64,000 nucleotides of DNA from Symbiodinium natans (GCA_905221605.1 CAJNDS010002099.1:528900-592899), one strand, 5' to 3'; counted from the first letter of the stretch, positions 23,658 through 34,508 are shown. Translations and numbers: made by a program. Notes: generated by a model not told the origin, from the letters alone.

Positions 23658-26544
23658 TCAGCCCCCATCGACAGGTTGGCACCAAGGGGGTAGTGTCGCA
23701 CCGTGCTGCTTAAGCAGCGCGACCACCTCCGTGTGACCCCTTTCGGCAGCAAGGCAGAGGGGCGTTTGGCCTATGAGCGGATCGTTGCTGGGACTTACCT
23801 CAGCCCTCTCATCAAGGAGCAGCGCAACCACCTCCACGCGACCCCGGAAGGAGGCCTCATGAAGAGGCATGTCGCCTGACTGGTCACGAACGTTTACCCC
23901 AGCCTTGTGATCGATGAGCAGCGCCGCCACTTCCACATGACCTCTTTCGGCAGCCCTGTGGAGGGGCGTTGCGCCGCCCCGACCAGGACAATCGACCGCA
24001 GCTTTGTATTCGAGGAGCAGCGCTGCAACTTCCCCGTGACCAGAAGTGCAAGCGACAGCATCGTGGAGGGGCGTTTCGCCATGCAAGTCGCGCGGATCCA
24101 CCTCAGCCTTGTGTTCCAGGAGCAATGCCGCGACCTGACGCCTACCATGCCTGGCAGCATAGTGCAGGGGCATCTCTTCTCGCTCATTGCAGGGATTCAC
24201 CTCCGCCCTATGCTCAAGGAGCAATGCTACCACAGCCGAAGCACCATGATCCGCAGCCCTGTGAAGGGGCAAGTCGCCGCCCTCGTCGGGGAGGTTGGGG
24301 TCTGCGTGGTGCTGCAGGAGGAGCGCCGCCACCTCCGCATGACCCGCCTCGGCCGCTGCGCGAAGAACTGTGCCACCGGCGCGGTCTGCTGTATTGACGT
24401 CTGCGTTCTCCTCGAGCAGATCCTGCGGCGTCACCAAAGGCCGGCTGCGAGGGCTCCATAGGTGAGGATGGAGAAATGTTGCATGGGTATTGAGGCTGTT
24501 GAAGTAGTCCTCTGCCTTCTGCTCATCGGCATACCGCTCGCGCTTTGCTAGGTTTCTATGCAACATCCACACCATCTTCATTTCAAGGTGGAGCTTCTCC
24601 TCCCTCTCCAACTCCGCCTCCGGGCAATACAAGATAGCTCGGCCCGAAAAGCCCGGGAAGCTAACATTCATACATTAAGACCTGGCTTGGCCCTCGGCAA
24701 ATGAGGTTTCTTCATTCAATCATCACGAGCAGCTGGGAGTTACGCAAGGACTACGTCGCAGCACCGTCTTTAGGCGCAGCTGGCCCTGAACGACGGCACC
24801 TCGTTCAAGCTTTTGTTCATCACCGCCCGCAAGAGCTCTCGGCCCTTCCGGTCCTTCAGCTGCTTCTCCTGCACCAGTGCCACGACAAAAATTTGAAAAC
24901 TACAAGCAACATGCTCAAACAACAACATGTGTACAAAGAAAGCCCCCAAGGCCTCCACCAGCTGCTTCACTTGCTTGGCCAAGGCAGCGTCCAAACTGCA
25001 GGTTTCTGAGCAGTCGAGGCATCGCCAGTGTAAGTGCGATCGCCGCACGAAGTCCTGCAAACGCCAATGCTTCTTCTGCTTGGAAGTCGCCCACGCACCC
25101 AAGCGCGAGGCGAGCTGCAGCTGGAGAGCAGGGCTGGTCTTCGAGCATGTGCCCTGCAGGTCGATAACCAGGACTTGGGGCGACCAGTACCCGAGTCCAT
25201 ATGCAGCCACTCCCAGTGTCGGAATCTCGTGTTCATAAAGCACGGCCTTGTGAAGCGCCCGCTCGCCCTCCATGCCCTTGTTCACTAGCGCGACGACGGT
25301 GCCTTGTCCATTCTCCATCATGCTGAGCACAAAGCTCATGCTGGCCATCGCCCACATGTTCGCCAGCAGCTGGCGCGTCTCCTCCTTGTAACAATCCTTC
25401 AGCTCATCGTTGCTGTCGATGACCTGAGACTTGCTGATCCCATGCCAATCTTTAAGGTTGAAAGCAAAGAATAAGTGTAACCGCCACACAAAGTCGGTCT
25501 ATCTCCCGCAAATACGTCTACTTCCCTGCCAACTCTCGGCATTGCAAAGCCGACCCGCGCATACCTATATATATATACATGTATGCATGCATTTCATGCT
25601 CGCAGTACTTTTTGAATCTGTTGACTGACCTATCTATTTTGCTACTCAATGAATGCAGTTCTTCAGCTAAATTCTCAGTCTGGTGCATGTGTCAGATGTG
25701 TCAGATAGATAGCTTGCCCAGGATACTCTTACGAATGATTCATAAAACTGCTGGGAGCAGAACTAATGTCAAGCACAACGTCGACATGAACACATGCATG
25801 CAGACAGACAAACATCTGTATCAGCGTGTATGCATGCATACACGAGGTCAAGTTGAACAAACATCGCAGGCCCACCTGCCCCAGCCAGCTGTCCGGATGG
25901 ACGGTCGCGTGGTCTGTGGCAGTGGCAAATTCATGTAACTTCTCGATGGTGGTACGATTCCTGGGGTCGGCGTCCCAGAACCCTGCCCAAAGCAGGGCGG
26001 AGCTCTGGGTTCGGGCGAGCGGAGTCAGCCAAGCCCGCAGGAAGTACAGCGCCTGGACCGTGGAAGCCTTACTCGCGTCCAGCGTCAGAGAAGCCAGATC
26101 CTCCTTGGAGGTTTGCATGGCCTCAACTAAAGCACGACCATGGACAAAGATATCGTCGACACTCTCCTCACACGTCTTCTTTGGGAGCGACGGCCTATAA
26201 AACTGGAAGACGAAATGCTCTGTGGGGTTCCGTTCTTGGCAGGCAGCTGTCAGGTTGGCCATCATGCTCCCAAGCTGCTGGAAGCAGCCTGAAGCATCTC
26301 CCTCCGCCCAGGCCACCCGGACTCTTGTGATCAGCGCCTTTAAAGACTCGGCGTCTCTTGAGCCCCGTGTCTCGGAGGCTTTCAAGGCCCCCAACTGCTC
26401 CAGCAGCATCAACTGGAGCTCCTCGGATGAAGTGTTGCTCCAACTCGGCGTGCTCGGCCTTGCCTCCTGCTCCACACGGATGCCGTGCGCCGGAAGAATC
26501 AGCGTGAGGGCGAGGGCATGGGGAAGACGGAAGAAGCAAAACAT
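23658..26544 (-). CDS. ADP-ribosyl-cyclase-like/ankyrin-repeat fusion protein, copy A
   Basis: Three exons are proposed: 26544-25876, 25423-24785 and 24617-23658, about 755 residues. Exon 1 starts with a signal peptide (cleavage likely near LPAHG). Exons 1-2 match the layout of the ADP-ribosyl cyclase family (CD38, BST1, Aplysia cyclase): a Trp in LLWAGFWD (about 185), a Trp in NMWAMASMSF (about 248), the catalytic-Glu motif YEHEIPTL (about 288; Aplysia DFEIPYL), then VLVIDLQGTC and a Cys-rich end (WRCLDCSETC). This family makes cADPR and NAADP from NAD(P) on the non-cytosolic side. A hydrophobic stretch (about 385-412) may span the membrane. Exon 3 starts with charged helix, then about seven ankyrin repeats (TPLH/EVVALLL pattern). 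Intron 1 is GT-AG and phase 0. Intron 2 needs a GC donor (AGG^GCCAGC) to stay in frame. Domain calls were made by eye. Joining the ankyrin exon to the cyclase exons is inference, supported by the same arrangement in copy B. Confidence 0.72.
24618..24784 (-). other. Proposed GC-AG intron of copy A
   Basis: The ADPRC-like exon frame ends ...TTC AGG and is followed by GCCAGC. The ankyrin exon frame opens after CCGGAG. Only a GC donor here gives an open phase-0 join. GC and GA donors are well known in dinoflagellates. The intron is 167 bp. Confidence 0.5.
25424..25875 (-). other. Intron 1 of copy A
   Basis: Donor CAG^GTGGGC and acceptor TCTCAG^GTC are both phase 0. It is 452 bp and contains a TATATA run and ATGCATGC motifs. 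Its donor half aligns with intron 1 of copy B (839 bp), but less well than the exons do. Confidence 0.65.
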
Positions 26545-26669
26545 GGCTTCTTACATGGTTGAACTTGACAGAAGACAAGGCTGGAGTGGAGCGGCATCGA
26601 CGCGACGCAGCCTGTTCTCGCATGTTCTCCTGTTCAAGAAGCTCACGTCTGGCCTTACACGCAGCAAAA

Positions 26670-27660
26670 CAAAAGTACGTGATCCCTTTGACAAGCGTGC
26701 GGAAACAAGAGAATTCTGACTACTTTCCATTCTAAAGAAAAAGACAGAACTTCTAGCCTGCATGTTTCCATTTTCCTTTTCCACCGACAGACAAGAGGCA
26801 TCTTGAGACATCTTGTCTCCCAGTTTCACCTGCTGAGCTTCGGACAAGACGACATGCAGCTGCAATCGGGCCTGATGTGATATGGCTCATGGCTCTGCCA
26901 TATATTCCCGGCTCGCGAATACAGTACCGCTCAAAGTTCCTTGTGAAACCGGGAAGCGAAGGAGTTCTAGACTCGGCTGGAATATCAAACTTTGGCACAC
27001 GCCCCACAAAGCATGCTGCTTCCAGGTTCTTCCCTAAACCCTAAACCCCACAAACTCAAGAGTGTGATCTTTCTCAAGTTTCCAAATGCCCTCAACCCCA
27101 AATCCCGAAGACTCCTGAACCTCACCCGAGGTCTAATTGAACTCTAAGTCCCAAAAAAGCACTTGTGTGCTTCATCTTGCGGAGTACACGATTTCGCACG
27201 TCAATGCAGTTTGGGGTTCAGGCGCCGAAGAGCCCGTCCTTTTTCCATACCTTGCTCTGCACAGCCGAGCCGACTAAGTTGGCTCTCTCCAATTCCAATT
27301 GGGGCTGCTGCAGATACTTCGCACTTGCGTGAACTATCACTTGAGCATGGCCTTCTTCGTGGCATCGAAGTCCAGACAACCCATGGGCCACAGCACACAG
27401 CATGATCATCGGCGCATCCTGGCCACCATCGTCGTCACCATCAGTATGGTACAGTAGCATGCCAAGATCGAACCGCGGATGTCGGTTCAGGACTTCGGGA
27501 CTCCTGCACACATACGCCCTCCCAAAAAAAAGGCTGTTCTGAAAACAAGGAGCGCTGTCTCCTCTCTACGGCCCAGGGCCAGAAGACTGCATTCGTGTCT
27601 CTATAAGCTTCTCAAAGCACAGCAGGTCCACCTTTTGCTCTTGGTGATGATCTTTGCCGA
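26670..27660. other. Spacer between the two duplicated genes
   Basis: Similarity between the duplicates ends near 26640-26670 (and 31190-31210 in copy B). The spacer holds a short CCCTAAACCC telomere-like run at about 27033-27050. I see no exon I can support. Confidence 0.5.
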
Positions 27661-27663
27661 TGG

Positions 27664-30114
27664 CTAAAAATCCGGCTCATCGATTGACTTCCGGGGTTGT
27701 GTCGCGCCGTGTTGCTGAAACAGGCCCCTCACTGAGTCAGCCGCCTCATCGAAAGGCGTGCTGCCGAGGTCATCGAGGATGTTCACCCCAGCCTTGTGAT
27801 CGAGAAGCAGTGCGACTACCTCCGAGTAGCCCTGTTGGGCAGCTACGTGGAGGGGCGTTTTGTCGAAAATGCCATGTCGCTGATTCACCTCGGCCTTATG
27901 ATCGAGAAGCAGCGCAACCACCTCTGCGTGACCTTTATCTACAGCAATACTGAGCGGCGTTCCGCCATGCTTCTCACGGGAATCTACTTCAGCTTTGTGA
28001 TCGAGAAGCAGGGCGACTACCTCCGAGTAGCCCTGTTCGGCAGCTATGTAGAGGGACGTTCTTCCGAGCTGATCATCACGGGCATTTATCCCAGCCTTAT
28101 GAGCGAGAAGCAGTGCAACCACCTCTGGGAAACCATTTTCTGCAGCACCATAAAGGGGCGTTGTGCCGAACTGATCATCACGGTGATCTACCGCAGCTTT
28201 GTAGTCAAGGAGCAGCATCGCAACCTCCACGTGACCAGAACGGGCAGCCTCGTGGAGGGGCGTTTCGCCATGCAAGTCGCGCGGATCCACCTCAGCCTTG
28301 TGTTCCAGGAGCAATGCCGCGACCTGACGCCTACCATGCCTGGCAGCATAGTGCAGGGGCATCTCTTCTCGCTCATTGCAGGGATTCACCTCCGCCCTAT
28401 GCTCAAGGAGCAATGCTACCACAGCCGAAGCACCATGATCCGCAGCCCTGTGAAGGGGCAAGTCGCCGCCCTCGTCGGGGAGGTTGGGGTCTGCGTGGTG
28501 CTGCAGGAGGAGCGCGGTCACCTCCGCATGACCCGCCTCGGCCGCTGCGCGAAGAACTGTGCGACCGGCGCGGTCTGCTGTATTGACGTCTGCGTTCTCC
28601 TCGAGCAGAACCTGCGGCGTCACCGAAGGCCGGCTGTGGCCGTTCTGATACTGCAGATAATGCAGAAACGTTGTTTCCCTGCGGAGAGTCGAGAAGTACT
28701 CCAGCGCCTTCCAATCATCCGCATGGCGCTGCTCTCTTTCCAGCCTCGCATGCAACGTCCGCAACATGTGCTTTTCATTATCCAACTCCGCCTCCCGCTC
28801 CAAGTGCACCTCCAGGTGTCAGAAACATGCCGAGGCCTGCCCATTCATGCTACTTGTATTGCTTATACACAAGCGCGAAAAAGACAAGCTCTCCCCAGGT
28901 TCAGCACTCCACAACTTGAGCCCCCTGCTCGAACAAACCTGAACGACGGCACCTCGTTCAAGCTTTTGTTCATCACCGCCCGCAAGAGCTCTCGGCCCTT
29001 CCGGTCCTTCAGCTGCTTCTCCTGCACCAGTGCCACGACAAAAAGTTGAAAACTACAAGCAACATGCTCAAACAACAACATGTGTACAAAGAAAGCCCCC
29101 AAGGCCTCCACCAGCTGCTTCACTTGCTTGGCCAAGGCAGCGTCCAAACTGCAGGTTTCTGAGCAGTCGAGGCATCGCCAGTGTAAGTGCGATCGCCGCA
29201 CGAAGTCCTGCAAACGCCAATGCTTCTTCTGCTTGGAAGTCGCCCACGCACCCAAGCGCGAGGCGAGCTGCAGCTGGAGAGCAGGGCTGGTCTTCGAGCA
29301 TGTGCCCTGCAGGTCGATAACCAGGACTTGGGGCGACCAGTACCCGAGTCCATATGCAGCCACTCCCAGTGTGGGAATCTCGTGTTCATAAAGCACGGCC
29401 TTGTGAAGCGCCCGCTCGCCCTCCATGCCCTTGTTCACTAGCGCGACGACGGTGCCTTGTCCATTCTCCATCATGCTGAGCACAAAGCTCATGCTGGCCA
29501 TCGCCCACATGTTCGCCAGCAGCTGGCGCGTCTCCTCCTTGTAACAATCCTTCAGCTCATCGTTGCTGTCGATGACCTGAGACTTGCTGATCCCACGCCA
29601 ATCTTTAAGGTTGAAAGCAAAGAATGGTTTTTTGTGATCTCTGGTGCTGGAGCTGGCGGTACTTTTGGGGCCTGGATGGCCTGAAATGCAAGGCAAAACA
29701 ATGCTGCAAGAAAAATGCGGAAGAAATGAGGGTACAAAAAGCCAAAAAAATGCAATCCAGATACGACCAGTGGCTATCGGCTATCGGTGGGTATTTGAGC
29801 ACTCTAGCTGCTCACTAGGTAGCTGTTGATTCTTCTCCTTGTTTTGATTTGCACTTTCTTTGTTTTTTTGTTTTTCGGCTGATCTGCTTGTTTGCGTTCC
29901 AGCTGCATTTTTTGCTTGTTTTTCATATTTTCTGCGGCACTGGGTTTGAGTTGCTTCTTTTCATTGTTTTCTATTGCATTATACTAGTTTTTTAATCGCT
30001 TGTTGAATAATTATTAATATAGGGTGGATCGTGTCATGTGTTCCAGGACCGACGATCCCTGCCAACTCTCGGCATTGCAAAGCCGGCCCGCGCATACCTA
30101 TATATATATATGTG

Positions 30115-30158
<44 letters not shown>

Positions 30159-31084
30159 TGCATGCATTTCTTGCGCGCAGTACTTTTTGAGTTTGTTGAC
30201 TGACCTATCAATTTTGTTGCTTAGTGCCAGTTCTTCAGCTAAATTCTCAGTCTGGTGCATCTGTCAGATAGATAGCTTGCCCAGGATACTCTTACGAATG
30301 ATTCATACAATTCAATTGCTCGGAATAGACCTAATCAAGCACAAGGTCGAAATGAGCCCATACATACAGCCAAACAAATATCTGTATCAGCGTGAACAAA
30401 ACATCGCAGGCCCACCTGCCCCAGCGAGCTGTCCGGATGGACGGTCGCGTGGTCTGTGGCAGTGGCAAATTCATGTAACTTCTCGATGGTGGTACGATTC
30501 CTGGGGTCGGCGTCCCAAAACCCTGCCCAAAGCAGGGCGGAGCTCTGGGTTCGGGCGAGCGGAGTCAGCCAAGCCCGCAGGAAGTACAGCGCCTGGACTG
30601 TGGAAGCCTTACTCGCGTCTAGCGTCAGAGAAGCCAGATCCTCCTTGGAGGTTTGCATGGCCTCAACTAAAGCACGACCATGGACAAAGATATCGTCCAC
30701 ACTCTCCTCACATGTCTTCTTTGGGAGCGACGGCCTATAAAACTGGAAGACGAAATGCTCTGTGGGGTTCCGTTCTTGGCAGGCAACTGTCAGGTTGGCC
30801 ATCATGCTCCCAAGCTGCTGGAAGCAGCCTGAAGCATCTCCCTCCGCCCAGGCCACCCGGACTTTTGTGATCAGCGCCTTTAAAGACTCGGCGTCTCTTG
30901 AGCCCCGTGTCTCGGAGGCTTTCAAGGCCCCCAACTGCTCCAGCAGCATCAACTGGAGCTCCTCGGATGAAGTGTTGCTCCAACTCGGCGTGCTCGGCCT
31001 TGCCTCCTGCTCCACACGGATGCCGTGCGCCGGAAGAATCAGCGTGAGGGCGAGGGCATGGAGAAGACGGAAGGAGCAAAACAT
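27664..31084 (-). CDS. ADP-ribosyl-cyclase-like/ankyrin-repeat fusion protein, copy B
   Basis: Exon 1 is 31084-30416, exon 2 is 29576 to about 28938, and exon 3 begins at or after 28809 and ends at 27664, giving about 815 residues. Exons 1 and 2 are almost identical to copy A, including signal peptide, both Trp motifs, YEHEIPTL and the Cys-rich end. Exon 3 encodes about nine ankyrin repeats. The first three are nearly identical to copy A and the rest differ in sequence and number, several with inserted DDQ(F/L)G loops. The last repeat is degenerate. The exon 2/3 join is uncertain: the obvious donor CAG^GTTTG is phase 2, while all nearby acceptors before the ankyrin frame are phase 0, with an in-frame TGA just upstream of them. 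Either a non-canonical donor is used or this copy is frameshifted. The ankyrin exon lacks its own ATG at its start, which supports joining to upstream exons. Confidence 0.68.
29577..30415 (-). other. Intron 1 of copy B with extra internal sequence
   Basis: The same GT donor (CAG^GTGGGC) and TCTCAG acceptor are used as in copy A, but the intron is 839 bp. The donor half (about 30050-30415) aligns with copy A, including CTGCCAACTCTCGGCATTGC and a TATATA run. About 400 bases on the acceptor side (about 29620-30040) have no counterpart in A and are T-rich on the plus strand. Confidence 0.6.
30099..30155. repeat. (TA)n microsatellite inside intron 1 of copy B
   Basis: A long AT dinucleotide run is followed by GCATGCATGCAT. 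The equivalent in copy A (25566-25590) is much shorter, so the locus is length-variable. Confidence 0.9.
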
Positions 31085-31210
31085 GGCTTCTTACATGATT
31101 GAACTTGACAGAAGACAAGGCTAGAGTGGAGCGGCATCGACGCGATGCAGCCTGTTCTCGCATGTTCTCCTGTTCAAGAAGCTCACGTCTGGCCGTATTT
31201 GCAGCAAAAA

Positions 31211-31544
31211 ACGTACTGGGACGGGTTTGTGAATGGGACACTCAGACGTGTGACCTCAGCTTGTGTGAGATGGGACTCAGGGTCACAGTGGAACCACAGC
31301 ACTCCTTCTGATTGCATGCTACTAGTACCACCGACTGCATCATGCCACTAGTGCTTCCCGGGAACATACTGCGACTAGCATGCTTCCCCTCATAGACTGG
31401 TAACTCCGGTGACCGGGGCAGGAAAGCCTCCGCAAAGCCCTTGCAGTCTTAACAACACTACCACTTTGCCCACTTCTTTCCCAGCTGTGGCATTTCCATC
31501 ACTTCCGACATGGCAAAGCAGTCAAAGCAGCATAAAGCAGCCGG
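31211..31544. other. Intergenic, nothing recognised
   Basis: This interval lies between the 5' flank of copy B and the 3' end of the next minus-strand gene. I see no exon, repeat or RNA gene in it. Confidence 0.5.
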
Positions 31545-32312
31545 CTATGGCACATGCTCTCGCCTCACGAGCTCTGCTTCGCCTGCCACAACATTCTCAC
31601 CAACCCTCCAGGAGTGCACACGCGCGTGCGGGAAGGACCGAGAGGGCTTGATAGCCAAACTCACTTTGGCTTTGCAGGGCAGGCCATCTTTCTCCCAGCA
31701 AGTCAGGGGCGAGACCTCCTTGAAGTGGACACCTGAGAGGAACCCGTGGCGAGATGACTGGTGAGGGAAGCTGTGCTCCCTCGGCACCTCCCCAGCGGGC
31801 AGCCACGCAATGTCCAAGACCCCATCTCCGCCCAGGACGATGTAGCGCACCCCGTCGTCGGCTGGCATCCCGCGGTCCTGCCACTGGTTTCGCAAGGCCG
31901 TCGACTTCCTCCAAATCGGATGCCCCCGCACGCGGAGGAGTGGAACAGGCAGCCAATCACCGTTGAGTTCCTGCAAAGTCGGAGAGCCCGCCGTAGAGCC
32001 GACGGCGGGCCCGTGGCCGCCAAAGAGGGTATCGCAGGGAATGCCAGTGATCCGCAAAGTGGGCACGTCCTGCACCAGGATCTCCATGTCGATGGTGCCC
32101 CCAGTGTCCCCTTCCCCTGCAAACTCGCCCAGTTCCGTCACGGAGCTTGGAAAGAAGCAGCGACCTCCCTGCAACAGCTTGAAGTCGTTGTGCCCTGTCC
32201 TTTCGGCCACGGCAACAGCAACCTCCATTGGACCCCAGGAAGACAACACCTCAAGCTCGGCTACAGAACCTCCACTCACCACATTTCGTAGGCGCAGCTG
32301 CCGCAGCGCCAT
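31545..32312 (-). CDS. Uncharacterised protein with possible ubiquitin-like N-terminus
   Basis: This is a single open exon of 255 residues if translation starts at the internal ATG at 32312 (MALRQLRLRNVVSGGSVAEL). I chose that start because TTTTATTCCTTCAG (near 32354) just upstream looks like a splice or spliced-leader acceptor. The frame is also open from an ATG at 32369. Residues 1 to about 65 (basic start, VAELEVLSSW, VAVAERTG, KLLQGGRCF) resemble the beta-grasp pattern of ubiquitin-like domains found at the start of many dinoflagellate proteins. This is pattern similarity only. The rest contains GVRYIVLGGDGVLDIAWLP and a short basic C-terminus, and I recognise no family. There is no signal peptide or membrane helix. 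The upstream region is occupied by the 116-bp minisatellite. Confidence 0.6.
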   Translation of the reverse strand: MALRQLRLRNVVSGGSVAELEVLSSWGPMEVAVAVAERTGHNDFKLLQGGRCFFPSSVTELGEFAGEGDTGGTIDMEILVQDVPTLRITGIPCDTLFGGHGPAVGSTAGSPTLQELNGDWLPVPLLRVRGHPIWRKSTALRNQWQDRGMPADDGVRYIVLGGDGVLDIAWLPAGEVPREHSFPHQSSRHGFLSGVHFKEVSPLTCWEKDGLPCKAKVSLAIKPSRSFPHARVHSWRVGENVVAGEAELVRREHVP

Positions 32313-32494
32313 GATAGCTGCGCCAAGACTCCAAAGTCTGCTGCGAGCCGCCCTGAAGGAATAAAACATAAACGTTAGAAACGTTCGCCCTTAAGCCTGA
32401 GCATGTTCGGAAAAGTGGAAAGCTATCAGCAACTGCACTTCACATCTTGCCTCCAAACCAGCTCCATGACGACCTCTCGCCACCTGCCCGCGTG

Positions 32495-34508
32495 AGCCTG
32501 CACGGTTGCCGCAATCTGTGCGTCTCTCACAACATCCTGGAGTGAAGAACGCAACAGATGGCAGCAACCGCGCCTTTTCATCGACATCGACTGCCAGCTC
32601 CGCTCGCCCCAGCCTGCACGGTTGCCGCAATCTGTGCATCTCCCACAACATCCTGGAGTAAAGAACGCAACAGATGGCAGCAACCGCGCCTTTTCATCGA
32701 CATCGACTGCCAGCTCCGCTCGCCCCAGCCTGCACGGTTGCCGCAATCTGTGCGTCTCTCACAACATCCTGGAGTAAAGAACGCAACAGATGGCAGCAAC
32801 CGCGCCTTTTCATCGACATCGACTGCCAGCTCCGCTCGCCCCAGCCTGCACGGTTGCCGCAATCTGTGCGTCTCTCACAACATCCTGGAGTGAAGAATGC
32901 AACAGATGGCAGCAACCGCGCCTTTTCATCGACATCGACTGCCAGCTCCGCTCGCCCCAGCCTGCACGGTTGCCGCAATCTGTGCGTCTCTCACGAAAAT
33001 ACTGGAGTGAAGAACGCAACAGATGGCAGCAACCGCGCCTTTTCGTCGACATCGACTGCCAGCTCCGCTCGCCCCAGCCTGCACGGTTGCCGCAATCTGT
33101 GCGTCTCCCACAACATCCTGGAGTGAAGAACGCAACAGATGGCAGCAACCGCGCCTTTTCATCGACATCGACTGCCAGCTCCGCTCGCCCCAGCCTGCAC
33201 GGTTGCCGCAATCTGTGCGTCTCTCACAACATCCTGGAGTGAAGAATGCAACAGATGGCAGCAACCGCGCCTTTTCATCTACATCGACTGCCAGCTCCGC
33301 TCGCCCCAGCCTGCACGGTTGCGCGATCTGTGCGTCTCTCCCGAACATCCTGGAGTGAAGAACGCAACAGATGGCAGCAACCGCGCCTTTTCATCGACAT
33401 CGACTGCCAGCTCCGCTCGCCCCAGCCTGCACGGTTGCCGCAATCTGTGCGTCTCTCACAACATCCTGGAGTGAAGAACGCAACAGATGGCAGCAACCGC
33501 GCCTTTTCATCGACATCGACTGCCAGCTCCGCTCGCCCCAGCCTGCACGGTTGCCGCAATCTGTGCGTCTCTCACAACATCCTGGAGTGAAGAATGCAAC
33601 AGATGGCAGCAACCGCGCCTTTTCATCGACATCGACTGCCAGCTCCGCTCGCCCCAGCCTGCACGGTTGCCGCAATCTGTGCGTCTCTCACAACATCCTG
33701 GAGTAAAGAACGCAACAGATGGCAGCAACCGCGCCTTTTCATCGACATCGACTGCCAGCTCCGCTCGCCCCAGCCTGCACGGTTGCCGCAATCTGTGCGT
33801 CTCTCACAACATCCTGGAGTGAAGAATGCAACAGATGGCAGCAACCGCGCCTTTTCATCTACATCGACTGCCAGCTCCGCTCGCCCCAGCCTGCACGGTT
33901 GCCGCAATCTGTGCGTCTCTCACAACACTGGAGTGAAGAATGCAACAGATGACAGCAACCGCGCCTTTTCATCGACATCGACTGCCAGCTCCGCTCGCCC
34001 CAGCCTGCACGGTTGCCGCAATCTGTGCCTTTCTCACCACATCCTGGAGTGAAGAACGCAACAGATGGCAGCAACCGCGCCTCTTCATCGACATCGACTG
34101 CCAGCTCCGCTCGCCCCAGCCTGCACGGTTGCCGCAATCTGTGCGTCTCCCACAACATCCTGGAGTGAAGAATGCAACAGATGGCAGCAACCGCGCCTTT
34201 TCATCGACATCGACTGCCAGCTCCGCTCGCCCCAGCCTGCACGGTTGCCGCAATCTGTGCGTCTCCCGCAACATCCTGGAGTGAAGAATGCAACAGATGG
34301 CACAGCAACCGCGCCTTTTCATCGACATCTCCTGCCAGCTCCGCTTGCGAAAGCCTGCACGGTTGCCGCAATCTGTACGTCTCCCACAACATCCTGGAGT
34401 AAAGAACGCAACAGATGGCAGCAAAGAACGCAACAGATGGCAGCAACCGCGCCTTTTCGTCGACATCAACGACTGCCAGCTCCGCTCGCCCCAGCCTGCA
34501 CGGTTGCC
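32495..34508. repeat. Minisatellite, about 17 copies of a 116-bp unit
   Basis: Each unit contains CAACAGATGGCAGCAACCGC, CATCGACATCGACTGCCAG, CCTGCACGGTTGCCGCAATC and CAACATCCTGGAGTGAAGAA. Successive unit anchors are 116 bp apart from about 32558 to 34181, with a few of 114, 117 and 119. Copies differ by one to a few substitutions. The last two are more divergent, and one carries a partial duplication at about 34410-34440. Because 116 is not a multiple of three, frames rotate every unit, yet they stay open on both strands for 94-165 codons. I treat those as by-products, not genes. Confidence 0.95.

Noticed and set aside
28905-28925. Possible relict of the dinoflagellate spliced leader (GGCTCAAG end)
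   Set aside because: Only about eight or nine bases match, which is expected by chance in 64 kb. A similar match near 9421 was rejected for the same reason.
27796-29049. 417-codon plus-strand frame (and 23907-24461, 28113-28586)
   Set aside because: These lie exactly antisense to the ankyrin exons. The high GC third position of the real genes keeps the opposite strand open.
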